A DNA stretch of 64,000 nt from Cristatella mucedo (lineage: Eukaryota > Bryozoa > Phylactolaemata > Cristatellidae): NCBI GenBank assembly GCA_009760855.2, contig WPIO01000074.1, positions 1,082,501 through 1,146,500 on the forward strand. The letters run 5' to 3'. Below, one piece after another: positions 21,482-32,190 of this stretch. The notes under the pieces are model-generated. The model was not told the DNA's origin. It did not search any database and saw nothing but the letters and a program-made list of their open reading frames with translations. How positions within the stretch are numbered: the stretch's first letter is position 1; every line of letters starts with the position of its first letter. A program made the position numbers and the translations under genes.

Positions 21482-21712
21482 ACCGGTCGACCGGCCGGCC
21501 GGCGGCGGCGGCGTCTGTGCGCAGTGCATTGACACGCCCCTCCTTCGGTGCAACGTGCGCTCTCTCGAGCTCGGCGCGCGGCGTCGAGGAGCAACGCCCG
21601 CTTGACGAACTCGGGCGCGCGAGCGAGCGAACTCCTTACCTCGCGACTCTGCGTCGTTGAGAGCCAGCAGCAGCAGCAGCAGCACCGCTGCAACTGCGGA
21701 GAAGCTGTTCAT
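21211..21712 (-). CDS. Small secreted basic protein, distant relative of the acidic family (two exons)
   Basis: Predicted exons on the minus strand are 21712-21640 and 21398-21211, giving 86 residues. Exon 1 encodes a strong signal peptide (MNSFSAVAAVLLLLLLALND) and ends in phase 1 at GTAAGG, the same donor and phase as the genes at 588 and 9931. The acceptor CTCGTTGCAG is identical to that of the gene at 9931, and the join again makes a Gly codon. The mature part is Ala/Gly-rich then Arg-rich, unlike the acidic copies, but it ends in LAPVKDAWAGSKMYA, matching APVKDPKNGSKxxT/F. Matching exon phase, splice sites and C-terminus suggest common descent. The gene is alone here and its function is unknown. 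The terminal motif may be the functional part. Confidence 0.6.
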
Positions 21713-21935
21713 TCGCTAGCTGCTCCCGGATTTATGCTGGCTCTGCAGAGATTCGTCGCAGTGTTGTAGCTCGTGCGCGCGCGCGCGCGCGTCGTTCGAC
21801 AAGGGGAGGCGGCGGCGGCCCGCTTCGTCCTGGAGCGGCTCCGCTCTCGGGGAAGGTGGAAGGGGGCGGGCAAGCGGCGGCTCGTTTGCTCCGCTCGATC
21901 GCACCCTTTGCCGCCGCCGAGCCCTCGCGCGCTCG

Positions 21936-21947
21936 TCTATTTATAAA
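21936..21947. promoter_or_regulatory. Possible two-way TATA element in a CpG-rich block
   Basis: CTATTTATAAATCG contains TTTATAAA, which reads as a TATA box on both strands. It lies about 225 bp upstream of the minus-strand gene start at 21712 and about 120 bp upstream of a plus-strand ATG at 22062. A closer ATAAATC lies near 21735 for the minus-strand gene. Confidence 0.35.
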
Positions 21948-22061
21948 TCGCCGCCGCGAGCTGGAAACCGATATCCCGCCGGCGAGTTTTATTCTCTCTT
22001 TGTACAAAAAATACGCGACTCGCGCGGCGGCGTGTCCGGCTCTCGCAGTGAGTGTCGCGCG

Positions 22062-22313
22062 ATGGCGGCGGCCCAGGCGCGGCGGCTGGAACGCGGCAGC
22101 GGCGCAATGGGTCACTGCCGCTACCGATTGGGCGACGAGGAATCAGGCAACTGGCAGGAGGAGGGCGGGGGCGCGCGGGGGCGGGGGTCCGCGCGGCAGC
22201 TGGCGGAAAGCTCTTACTTTGGACCGGCCGGCCGCGGACGGCTGTTCGACGCGGCGCCGACACTCGATACGCCGGCGACCCGCCCGAATTCGACAGGCCA
22301 AAGGATTCGCTAG
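22062..22313 (+). CDS. Hypothetical 83-residue ORF in the GC-rich block
   Basis: The ATG at 22062 lies about 95 nt after a likely start site set by the TATA at 21936. The product is Gly/Arg/Ala-rich (start MAAAQARRLERGSGAMGHCR) and has no recognised domain or signal peptide. A GTGAGT just before the ATG (about 22048) could be a splice donor, in which case the upstream part is a non-coding first exon and this frame is intronic. GC-rich sequence produces open frames by chance. Confidence 0.25.
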   Translation: MAAAQARRLERGSGAMGHCRYRLGDEESGNWQEEGGGARGRGSARQLAESSYFGPAGRGRLFDAAPTLDTPATRPNSTGQRIR

Positions 22314-22399
22314 CGGCCTTAATAGGCTGCGCTCTCGTCGCTGGCGAACTAGCTCTTTTTGTAAGCACGCCCCAAGTCGCGGACCGAAGTTGCGGTGGA

Positions 22400-23215
22400 G
22401 CGCCATCTAGCGGCGAGCCTCGCTCAGAGCCTCGCGCGCCGCAAATTGCGTCGGTGCAACTGTATCTGTTTTCTTTCTTTCTTTTTAAACGAGGCTAACG
22501 AACGATCTCACGAGATCTCGTCATCGGGTGTGGCGGAATCTGACTCGCTGACTCATTCGAAAAACGCGGAGCCTTCGAGCAGTCACGTGGGATTCTGCGA
22601 GTAAAACAGTAAACTGTTTGAAGGGCAAATCCGAGGGCCTCTGGGCGCCGGGCATTTTTCTTGCGGAGTTTTTGACGGATTTTACCTTTGCCGCTGACGT
22701 TAAGAAATAGCACAAGGAAAGCAAGCGAACCCTGGCGAGCTTTCTCGTCCCGGACAGTTCATCCGCTCCGCCCCCCGCCGCCTCACCTCTGACACGACGC
22801 GTGCTCTAAGAGTTCAAGATTATAAAGGTTCTCCATCTTCCACCCAACACTGCCGCTAGCTATCCTGCATCATGCCGGCGGACCAGCGGGCGATTTCTAA
22901 CTTCAAGAAGCACTCTACACCGAGCACCTGTTGACTGGTCTCGCTGCCCCGGGCGTTCGCGATGACGTGGAGACTGGGCGCTCGATAGACAGCCCGTCGG
23001 CACATTTTAGCGCTGGCAGCCTAGCAGCCGAGATTACTGGCGCCGCCTCTGCGCCGCTGGTCATCCTGCGCATGTCCGGCGACGCTCGACTGCTCGCCTT
23101 CCGTTGTCCTACACCGCGGGTCGCGGAACGGGGTCATGACATCCTGCGGGGAGAGTAGCTGAGGTGGCGAGCGATGCGGTTGGCGGCTATGGCCAGAATG
23201 GAAATAATGGATAAT
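22400..23215. other. No gene recognised
   Basis: GC-moderate sequence with small unsupported frames. TATAAAGG at about 22820 resembles a TATA box, with an ATG at 22872 opening only a short frame. Confidence 0.35.
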
Positions 23216-23217
23216 AT

Positions 23218-23362
23218 GTAAATATATAATTCATTTATATAGCGAACCAAGAGAACTTAATCTCTATTCAGGCGCTTCACATATGCCTCGGGGCTCGAGC
23301 CCACGACCTCAGTCAGACCTTGGTCGGGGCGAGCACCTTAACCGCTAGACCAAACCAGCTCA
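23218..23362 (-). mobile_element. SINE-2
   Basis: On the minus strand a head AGCTGGTTTGGTCTAGCGGT with B-box GGTCGTGGGCTCGAGCCC is followed by the tail GAATAGAGATTAAGTTCTCT. It is nearly the same as the copy at 14575. Confidence 0.7.
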
Positions 23363-23810
23363 AGATGGCCGGAATAGCAGAAATGCGCCGCCGGGGAAGC
23401 GAGAAGACAGGTTCGCAGAGTATTCGCCGCGTAGAGAAAATGGGAAAGTGAAGTAAAAAGCAGTTTTCTGAGTTTAAATATTTTTTAGCCTGAACATTGG
23501 TGGCTGTCAAGAATGACGACGTCGTCGAAGACGCCCGGCGCTCAGCCATTTTGACCTAGCTGCCGCGCGAGTCGGTTGCAGTCTGCTGGCCGCAAGCCGC
23601 CGCCGCCGCTACGTAGCGTCGGTCGGTCGGCTCGCGGCGGCTGAGAAGGCGCTGAGCTGCTACAGCGAGGCCAATAGTCAGCACCGAGCGCGACGCTCAG
23701 GGATCGCGCCGGTCCGATCCGCGGACCGGATGCCTCTCCTTACGAGGAGGGTAATAACTCGATCACTCACAGCCGCGAGCGGCGGCGTGAGAGTTGGCAG
23801 CGTGGCAAAG

Positions 23811-23846
23811 GTTCGGCTTGCCCGGGCGCGCCCGGGCAAGCCGAAC
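23811..23846. repeat. 36-bp perfect palindrome, GC-rich
   Basis: GTTCGGCTTGCCCGGGCG is followed directly by its reverse complement, with no loop. No known element was recognised around it. Confidence 0.9.
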
Positions 23847-24455
23847 TTCCAGGCCTCCTCGAGCCTCCGCGGGCTCCAGACCGAGTTCACGGTCGAGTTC
23901 CGGCGACCGGCGCGTTCGCCGCCTTCGAATGACGATAATTATAATGGTAAGAGCGATAGATTTTCGTAGGGCCATCGGAGAGCTGAATCTTTTTCTAGGC
24001 ACTTGACAGATGCTGCTCGGAAAGAGTTGCCGAATGATTGGCGGTAGCTTGCACATGCTGCTCGCCCGGCACGTGCCACCGACAGAATAGTCGGCCCCGC
24101 CCAAAAGCCAAGTACCACCTGCTTCGAAGTGTTTCAGCTGTCTCGCATCCGCCGCTAAAGGCCGCGCCCGAATACTCGGGAAGCAGCGGCTCTTTGAGGA
24201 CGCCGCGGCGCGCCACTCGCCGGGGTTTCCCCTACGCTGTTAGACCCGCGAGCAAGTCGCGCCGCTGATCCGGCGGCCGACGGCGTGGCGAACGCGGCGT
24301 CGTTCGTTCGTTCACCAGGGCCGGGTCAGGTTCTGCTAGGGGCACAGTTTCCGCGGCAAGTTGTTCAACCGAGTCGCCAGCGAACGCTTATATTTATTTA
24401 CCTTAAGGGTAAGCGAAAATCCGAAACCTAAACCAAAATCCCTAAAAAACCCAGC

Positions 24456-25490
24456 CTACCGTTTGGAGAAGGCAAAGTCCGTGAGTGCCACGCCCACGGA
24501 CGACTGGTGAGCCGCGCGCACGACGATCGGGACGATCGCCTCGCGACGGCGCCTCTCGCCGTAAATAAACGACGACGACGGCGCGACAGTGTAGGGAGCC
24601 GACGGGCCGCCGATCGGTATCTGTTGACATCGTGCGACAGGCTGGCCGCCGAGGAAATCTCGGAGTAACCGGAAGCTTAGTGAAACGTAAGGCAGCCCAC
24701 CTGCAGCCGCTAGCAGCAGAGACGCTCGACTGCGAGGCCGATCGCATGCGGCAAGCCCGCGATCAGCGATTGGCTGCTCGGAGGGCGAGCGAGAGGAGCC
24801 TCTCGAAGTCGAGCCATTTTCAAAAAGGCCACGCGTTCGGGCGACGGCAGCAGCTAGAGAATCGGAGAGAACGGGAGAATCGGAGAGATCGGGAGAACCA
24901 GAGAGATCGGGAGAATCGGAGAGATCGGAAGAATCGGAGAGATCGGGAGAATCGGAGGAATCGGGGGGGTGTCGAGGCCGCGGTCGGTGCGCCGGCGATG
25001 CAACGCGGACACCAATAGCAGCAGCTGTGACCCCCGCACGCGGCTGCCGAGCTCTGCCGACGCGCTGTCGAGCGCATCGATCGCCTCGGCGCCAGTTTCC
25101 CAGAACTCGAGACGACCTGCCGTCGAGGCTTTCCGCGAAAGCCTCGCAGCCTCGATTCCTCGCCGCCGCGATCTCGCCGCGACGGCCCGCGGGCGGGCGG
25201 GCCGTCGCGGCGCGAGCGCTCTCGGCCCCGAGTCGGCCGATCTCGGCCGACTCGGGGCCGACGCTGATTGCAAGATTCAGCTTCCTCTTCCTGGCGTGTC
25301 CTTCCGCGTCCTCCTCGCTTGCGGCCGGCGTCGTCGGATGGGGCGGCGAGCGTCGCCGCGGCCGGCGTCCTCGTCTTCGCCGCAAAGCTTCCGGAAGCCG
25401 GCGGAGCGAGCCTGATCTTTTCCTTTTTCCTTTTCTTTCCACGTTTTCATTCTGTCGGCGGCTAAAACCCTGCGGCTCAGACTCAAGCCC
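24456..25490 (-). CDS. Long open frame in GC-rich DNA, doubtful
   Basis: The minus frame stays open for over 340 codons in this part. The product is Arg/Ala/Ser-rich, with a SDSPDL repeat caused by the tandem repeat at 24853-24962. It ends in VGVALTDFAFSKR, which faintly recalls the C-terminus of the secreted family. Its first 45 codons lie over a LINE-A tail on the other strand, so the listed ATG is not real. GC-rich DNA favours chance open frames, and no domain or signal peptide is seen. Confidence 0.2.
   Translation of the reverse strand, partial: GLESEPQGFSRRQNENVERKGKRKRSGSLRRLPEALRRRRGRRPRRRSPPHPTTPAASEEDAEGHARKRKLNLAISVGPESAEIGRLGAESARAATARPPAGRRGEIAAARNRGCEAFAESLDGRSSRVLGNWRRGDRCARQRVGRARQPRAGVTAAAIGVRVASPAHRPRPRHPPDSSDSPDLSDSSDLSDSPDLSGSPDLSDSPVLSDSLAAAVARTRGLFENGSTSRGSSRSPSEQPIADRGLAACDRPRSRASLLLAAAGGLPYVSLSFRLLRDFLGGQPVARCQQIPIGGPSAPYTVAPSSSFIYGERRRREAIVPIVVRAAHQSSVGVALTDFAFSKR
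24853..24962. repeat. 18-bp tandem repeat, about 6 copies
   Basis: The unit GGGAGAATCGGAGAGATC repeats with substitutions. Confidence 0.75.
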
Positions 25491-25519
25491 ATCGATCGGT
25501 CGCGAAGCGCGATTCGACC

Positions 25520-25775
25520 TCTGTGAGCTCATGCGTGCTGACACTGTGGACACTGACGCTAGCCATATTTGCACGGTGACCCTGTGCATATCGCCTCTAA
25601 TCGTGCTACGCTTGTTGGCATTGTGCATGCTACCGTTAACCGTTCAATCGCGCTTCCTTTGCAGTCAGTTTATAATGCCACGGAAAAAAAGATCAAATTC
25701 TCCGAGGGCGTTATGCAAATGCATTATTATCATTATTGTTATTATCGCTTATTATTATTATTATTACTATTATTG
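25520..25775 (+). mobile_element. LINE-A 3' fragment
   Basis: TGCGTGCTGACACTGTGGAC, GTGACCCTGTGCATATCGCC and TCAAATTCTCCGAGGGCGTT, then (ATT)n. It is truncated upstream. Confidence 0.75.
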
Positions 25776-25954
25776 CCAAGGGCTCGCTTGCTGGGTGTAA
25801 AAGGTAATGATGAGAAGGTGGTCCTCCTGGTCGCATGTCGGCGGCTGCTTTCGTTAGCGGCGGTCAAGGCCGGAGAGTGCCCCGCCGCCTCGGCAGCGGC
25901 TTAGTTTGCCCTTCGAGCTCGGCGCTCGGCTCTCGGTCGATGGCGCTCGCCCGG

Positions 25955-26165
25955 CGAATAATAATAATAACAATAATAATAATGCACTTGATAAAGCACC
26001 TTCAGAGAACTCAATCTCTTTCTAGGTGCTTTACATTTTCTGCAAAGGGAAACGCGGTTGAATGGTGAGTAATATCATGCTCGATAAACAACGTGAATAG
26101 CATGCTTAGGGGTGACATGCACCGGGTCAGCATGCAAGTGCGGTTAGCGGCAGCATGCACAATAC
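25955..26165 (-). mobile_element. LINE-A 3' fragment, minus strand
   Basis: (AAT)n, GATAAAGCACCTTCAGAGAA, CTCAATCTCTTTCTAGGTGC and GACATGCACCGGGTCAGCAT. With the copy at 25520 it forms a tail-to-tail pair. Confidence 0.75.
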
Positions 26166-27685
26166 GAGCGACTAGGGCGACGGCGCGGTCTGGATCGCGC
26201 CGTTGCCTCGCTCTCCGCTCCGCCGTTGGATGCCGCGAGCGATGACGCGAAGAGCGTGGACCAGACTGTGGGAATACGGGAATTCCACGGCGTAGCGGCG
26301 GTGGCGGCGGCGGCGGCGAAGCGGTGGGGGCTTTTTAAAGCGCCGCGTACCGAGACGGACTCCACCCTCTCCTGGGCGTCGTCGTTAACGACGCCTAGGA
26401 GTTTTTATTATCGCCGACGGAATGAGCTGACCGCCTGCGCGGGTCCGCGATCGGCGACGGCGATGGCGGCGGCGGCGGCGGCGGCGGCGGCCGCGCATTC
26501 CAGCGCACCCGCATTCGGGCGGCGGCATTTTCCGGGCGCTCCAGTCGAGTCGGACCGCGGCCGGTCGCGGCTGCCGAGAGCTAAGTGACGATTCGCCCGC
26601 TCGCCCGCTGCGCTCGTTGGATGAAACGACCGCAGGCAAAAAGGAAGCTCGGAAGCCGCGTGATCGTCTAGATCCGTCCGTCCATCGCTCGCGACGCGAC
26701 CGCGAAATACGCCCGCGAATCTGAGCGCCGTTATCCGAGCTTCCGCGCCGCAATGAGCGGGCGCGCGCGGTGTGGCGCTCGGACTAGCCGAGACGCGTCC
26801 GCGTTGCAGCGTCCGTGTCAGCGGATGCCGCATCCTGTCGCGGCCGCGGAGCTCGCGAGCGAGGCCGGCGACGACGCACGATCGAGCAGGAAGCTCAACG
26901 GAGTTCGTAGTCACGTGACGTTCTAGAATTCCGCATTGCAGCTAATATATATTAAATTATTTAAGCAAATTATCGCACCTTAACCAAAAGAGACCTGTCC
27001 TTGACGCGGGCTCACCGCAGGGGATTACCCGCGACTGCCGGTTCAGGAGCCGGGACCGGGCGGCTTCCGACCGGAAGTGGCGTCCGAGACGCACAGCCGT
27101 CGCGATGTCGTACTTTCCTTGTGCGCGACGCCGAGGTCCGCAGGGTAGTCTTAAATATCTGGCCACCAGCTACCCAGAGCGCCGACCAAGATGGGTTTCA
27201 TCACTGCCGACCGGTATCCAGCGGTCAGAAAAGACCGGGTCGTACTGATCAACCAAAGAGCATAGATAGAATGTAAGTCATTTTGTAGCACTCTAATTTA
27301 ATCTCTATTAAGGCGAAAAGACGGTCGAAGGAAAAGGCACTCACGTTATTCCATATATCGAATACGGAAAACGATACAGCTAAGACCTGTCTGAAGTGCA
27401 TCTGCTTGTTGTTTGACCGTAGCGCGTGAGAAATTACGTGCTCATGTACATCTAAACAAGATTTTCCTGCTGCTAATAACTTGCCTATTACGTGCGATCG
27501 TGCGTACCTCTAATCGTTTCGTTATCGTCGTTCATATGCATTCCTAGATATAGTTGTTGCTGCTTCTAAGCTCCGTAAAATATGCGTTACTGAAGAAAAT
27601 TGTGGCAGAGCGTTCGAGCGTTTGATCATTTATGAACCCCAGCATTGTCTAGAACCGCTTTGAGCGATCTCCTGCATAGGTATGG
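26166..27685. other. GC-rich block then ordinary sequence, no firm gene
   Basis: 26200-26900 is CpG-rich, with a GCG/GGC trinucleotide run at 26461-26490 and open frames on both strands (26226-26588 plus, 26408-26914 minus) without domains. It could be the CpG-island promoter of a gene whose exons are not visible. Nothing was recognised in 26930-27685. Confidence 0.35.
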
Positions 27686-27689
27686 CTGT

Positions 27690-28575
27690 GAATCTCTCTA
27701 ACTTTGGGGTCATCAGGGTCACAGGTCACAGGCCCAGAGGCCGATCTTAAAACGTCTGCAATCCTCGCTCAATGTGCAAAAAAACGCCCAATAATGTGTG
27801 ACATAATTGCTGAGAGTGAATTGGACCCGTTCACCTTAACCGAGACCAGGCTGCAATCGGTTAACTACCCAACTGTTAGAAAGCAACCACAGCAGACCTC
27901 TTCTTCTTTTATGACCTTGGACTAATTAAAAATCAGTGGCGGAGTCACTGCCATCACACGCTCATCCTCTATTTTCAAGCCGTTTTCGGTCCCCTCGAAG
28001 CAATCCTTCAAATCTATAGTTTTGAGTTCATTCAACAAGCTGCAAATGGTGGCTCTAGTCGATCACTCCCAGTTACCGAGTCATTCTTTATCTCAGATTC
28101 CTCAGATTCCTCAGATTCCTCAGATTCCTCAGATTCCTCAGATTCCTCAGATTCCTCAGATTCCTCATTGTATTTCTCTGTGCAACTAGACTCGTTTACC
28201 CTTCCGGCTCGTGTGCATGGTCCTACTCAAATCAATGGAACTCCCTCCCGACCTGCGTCAGAACATCCCCTGACCTGACCACATTTAAAAGGAACTTAAA
28301 AACACACCTATTTAGGACAGCATTTAGTGGGTCCCTGTGATTCGTCCTTCACGTGCTTATGCGTGCTGACACTGTGCATGCTGCCACTAACCACATTTGC
28401 ATGCTGACCCTGTGCATGTCGCCCCTAACCATATTATCCATTTCGTTTGTTTTTTAAGCATGATTTTACTTACCATTCCATTGCATCTCCATTTTCAGCA
28501 AATTTAAAGCGCCTAGAAAGAGATTGAGTTCTCTGAGGGCGCTTTATCAAGTACAATATTATTATTATTATAAGG
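27690..28575 (+). mobile_element. LINE-A with internal deletion
   Basis: 27704-27925 encodes an endonuclease N-terminus-like segment (PIMCDIIAESELDPFTLTET). This is followed by a degenerate RxGGVxxI-type segment and a 9-bp tandem repeat (CTCAGATTC, about eight copies at 28092-28166). The sequence then jumps to the 3' end (AACTCCCTCCCGACCTGCGT, TGCGTGCTGACACTGTGCAT) with an (ATT)n tail. The reverse-transcriptase core is missing. Confidence 0.75.
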
Positions 28576-29486
28576 GTCACACTCTAAACAAAATCTTCTC
28601 CTTTAACCACGCCATCTTCACCTATTATTACCAAATTCTGCAAGAAATTGGGTTTTTATCTACCACATTGGCCCCGAAAGCCACTTAAAATTTCAGTGGT
28701 CTGTGTCATAACTCTCAATCCTAATATCTATTTAGTGTTCGTGCTATCAAAGTTTACGTTCGCAGAACTCAGTAGCATCATGTACACAGAAGAACGTGCA
28801 AGTGCGTATCGTCAATTTAAACGTGCGCACTTGCATACCTATATATTTATAAGATGTATTTAAATGCTCCTGATTTCACCAATTTTAATATTTTACCATT
28901 TTACCAAAGTTCAAGTTCCAATGTAATGCTAATATTTGAAAGTGCAACCTAGGCAAAATACTTAAATTCTGGCTGTAATAGAGTCCACGTTGTACCTCCA
29001 AACAAGTCAATGTTGTAGTGATTCTGAGAACCGTGACTTCGCTAATCGTTTTCGGTTTCACCATCGTTTCGCATCATCACGTCGCTGTGAAAGTTTTAGT
29101 ATTTTGCAGAACTCTGTGCTTTTTGCAATTTATTATGTCGTAAAAAAGTTTGACGTCGTGCCTAATCTTCATCTCAGAGTAACTGCCAGTCCAAAAACCG
29201 CTGTACCAATAATCGCCAGTCTAAGCACAAAGTGACTAAGGAAAATGTCACTAGTCAATCAGAAGGGCCGCCCTCACTATTGCCATACGCTTGTCGTTAC
29301 GCATCGGCGGCCCGCTCCACATAGTTGGTACTGCAGCCAAAGCTTAAAGAGTTTTTAGAAATCTTTACTTTGTTTTAGATCACTTACCAATCCTTCTTGA
29401 CTTCTAGTAAAAAATTTACGCAATCGATCTCCAATAGCCTTTCTATGCTACGTAAAACTGCGCCGACAAAGCGCGATACTTTTTAA
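28576..29486. other. No gene recognised
   Basis: AT-rich sequence with two small plus frames (28648-28863 and 28990-29235). Neither has domains or splice support. Confidence 0.35.
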
Positions 29487-29491
29487 GTGGT

Positions 29492-29496
<5 letters not shown>

Positions 29497-29560
<64 letters not shown>
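29497..29560. repeat. (TC)n microsatellite
   Basis: Pure TC dinucleotides followed by a few variants. Confidence 0.95.
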
Positions 29561-29561
<1 letters not shown>

Positions 29562-29633
29562 CTCTCTCTTTATCCGTCTTTCTATTGCTCTAGGTGCTTT
29601 AAGGCACTTCGATGGTTTGTACCGGTCTAGCTA

Positions 29634-29931
29634 TCATATTTCCTCCAGAGAGCAGAGAGCTTCACCACCGGTTTCCAGCTTCCGGCTGCTAGTCGTCTTG
29701 CAGTTTTTTTGACTCAAAAATGTGCAAGTCAATTGAGCAGACTTGCTTGAGCCAGCACCTACACTGCGGGACCGGCCGATTACTACAGCGTGCGCCGATC
29801 GGGCTCTTCTCGTTTCCTGCTTCATATGAAGAACTGGGGCAAATACTATGATTACAACTATTGACAAAAGCAAATAGCAGAGGACGGCGATTCTTACAGT
29901 GCTGATTCCACTTAAGGTTTCGGTAAATAAC
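29634..29931 (-). CDS. Terminal exon of an Ig-family receptor: transmembrane helix and cytoplasmic tail (gene A)
   Basis: After a CACTTTCAG acceptor at 29932-29933 the minus frame runs 98 residues to a stop. A short extracellular stalk (…SGIST) precedes a hydrophobic segment (VLCYLLLSIVVIIVFAPVL), a basic stop-transfer (HMKQETRRARS) and a tail ending CSLEEI. It is clearly related to the exon at 41046-41308: both have G-ST, LLL, V-I-VFA, LH-KQE and later AQLT--LS in register. The acceptor phase here is 2 but 1 in the relative, so a small indel or a dead exon is possible. Ig exons for this gene were not found between 30 and 41 kb. Confidence 0.6.
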
Positions 29932-30359
29932 CTGAAAGTGCAGCGTTAGAAATACTATCAATTAATACATTCAGTCTATATAAAAGCACGATCTATTACA
30001 AATTTACTTGCGCTTTTTACGGATATTTTGGTCGGAGCTAGGACTTTTCGCGTGGAGATAAAAAGAAATGTTGCCAATCTAAACTACCAGCAGTAGTCGG
30101 AATTTGAAAATGCCTTGATTCCGGGACTACCGTGCTTACGCTCCTAACTATCCGGATGAGCTCCCCACTCGGTAGTTAGAAACCGGACGGCTGCTTTCGG
30201 GATGCAGTAGCAGTAGACAAGCCACGTTATTAATCCCCACCCAGTGACCTCAGTATTCATCATAATGTAGTGCAGCGTGTGCGTAGTGTAAGCGTATCGG
30301 GATGCTGGAAGAGCCGTTAGCCCGGGATTGATGCTTCCGGATGTTCCCGGATGTTTCCA

Positions 30360-30440
30360 TCAGATTTTTCAGGAAATTTAAAAGAGACTTAGTTCTCTGC
30401 TGATGCCATATAAAATTTATTGTTAATATTATTATCATCC
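30360..30440 (+). mobile_element. LINE-A-like tail remnant
   Basis: AAAAGAGACTTAGTTCTCTG and an ATT-rich end; strongly degenerate. Confidence 0.35.
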
Positions 30441-30454
30441 TTCATCTGGAGTGA

Positions 30455-30625
30455 ATTGGGGCGGTGATAGTCCGTGAGGTAAGGTTCTTGCTCTTCACGA
30501 TCAACGTCGTGGGTTCGAATCATGCAGTTGGAAATCATTTATTGCTTAGTGCAGGGGTGGTGATAGTCATTAAGACTCTTATACCACTATGCAAAAGAGG
30601 TCAGTAAATCACCTAATTTTGGAGT
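30455..30625 (+). mobile_element. SINE-1
   Basis: The head GGCGGTGATAGTCCGTGAGG, B-box GTCGTGGGTTCGAATCATG and tail AGAGGTCAGTAAATCACC are present. Confidence 0.65.
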
Positions 30626-30969
30626 TTGGCGTCGGAGCCTTTGGCTTTAAAGGTGCACTGCTTAGAATGTTGGTGAATACTTGAAACAGTGTCGAGACTT
30701 AAATTTCTACTGCTCCAAGGCTTTGAATAATAGTTGTATAGTTTTAAGGTCGCGGCGTAGTGGCTGCAGTTCAGAGGTGTGGATGCCGTTGGCTTTCTGC
30801 GCCGAATCGCACGTACGCCTCCGACCGATCTGAGCTGCCACTGGCAAATGCAAGCTGAGCACGAGGCATATACTTTATCTGCACATAGTGCTAGCTAGTT
30901 CAGTTGGCAATAGCAGACACTACAACTGCCATCTCTCCGGTATCCGCTGATCGAAATAGCTGTGAAATC

Positions 30970-31130
30970 ATAGCTGATTTAACAGCCTCTTTTTTTATAG
31001 CGACAGAAGAGCCTTTACGGCTATCACCAACGCTTGCAGTGGCGATAAAGGATCGCCCACCACAGGAATCGAACCCACGACCTCGGGACCGAGGTCATGA
31101 AAGCAATCGCCTTACCTAGTGTGCCATAAT
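30970..31130 (-). mobile_element. SINE-1, minus strand
   Basis: The reverse complement shows a head with GGTTCGATTCCTGTGGTGGG and the body GCCGTAAAGGCTCTTCTGTC. Confidence 0.7.
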
Positions 31131-32100
31131 GTGTGCGTGTGCGCTTCATGCTAACCAGCAAACGACTTGGAGCACTCGGAAGCAACTCCGAACTCAATAA
31201 CCTTTAGTAGTCATCTCAAGTCCATTGTTAACGCTAACTGGAGCTTCTATCGTCTGCGGCATAGGAACGCTGCGTTCCCATCTGATGGAAGCCAGTTAGT
31301 TCTATCTATCTTTCTAAGGCGGTTGGTTCCATCTATTAAGGGGGGGGGGGTTGCTGCTACAGCACCGTCGCAGTAAGTACGGACCCCGTGTCATTGTTGC
31401 TCCTACGCTATACTGACAGCTTCAAACTGGACAGCTATCGAAAGCCGTTTCATGTAGTATATGGCGTAAATACTTAATGCTTTATGGGAAAAGCTGATTT
31501 AGCCATTTCAGCTGCTTGACCCACTCAAGTAGTGCTCATAGTATTAAAAAAGTTATCGGATTGTATAAACCATTTGAACGTCTCGCTAATGTTACTAAAA
31601 ATCATGGATGAGCTTAAACCTTTTCTCAGCGAGTTTCTATTTTCTCCTAATAGAGCAAGTTAGATGAGAAACTTTAAATGATTTCGTGAATGGATTTTCC
31701 GGCCACGAATGGACTTCGAATCGATTCCCCTACGCACTAATTGAGCGCAAAAATGGCCCCATTCTTTTCCCCAATCCAAAGTTGTGCGCAAGAGTGCTTT
31801 TTCATCCTGCTCTAAATATTGCGTACAAACAATCTTGGTTGCTAAAGTGAAAGGTACTCTCTAGATTTCTAGTAACGTAAATGTAACCTTCTTCGGAAAA
31901 GCCATGCCTACATACACTCTAGCCCACTAACACAGAAAGAACTTTTTAGACCTCAAGGACAAAAAGGTTAAAGTAGCCTACACTGAAACCAAAGGCCGCC
32001 CGTGTTTTAATGCCTTGTCGTGCTTTCGTCGTGACGCTGGCGTAATTCCGAGTCGCTGTAAAGTGTACGAGTATGATAGAGGCCTGGAAAACATTGACAG
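31131..32100. other. No gene recognised
   Basis: Ordinary sequence with a poly-G run near 31341. No exon or repeat family was seen. Confidence 0.35.
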
Positions 32101-32104
32101 TGGC

Positions 32105-32190
32105 TCAAGCAAAAATTAACAGCAAACGCACAGCGCATAGAAAGAGACTGAGTTTTCTGAGGGCACTATATCAAATAATTTTTTTTATTA
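32105..32190 (+). mobile_element. LINE-A 3' tail
   Basis: AGCGCATAGAAAGAGACTGA, GTTTTCTGAGGGCACTATAT and a T/A-rich end. Confidence 0.6.

Noticed and set aside
21317-21639. Arg-run frame continuing the signal peptide at 21712 without splicing
   Set aside because: The run comes from a GCC repeat. The GTAAGG donor and identical acceptor to the related gene give a better spliced model.
26385-26914. Overlapping Ala/Arg-rich ORFs on both strands
   Set aside because: GC-rich DNA lacks stops; neither frame has a domain or conserved end.
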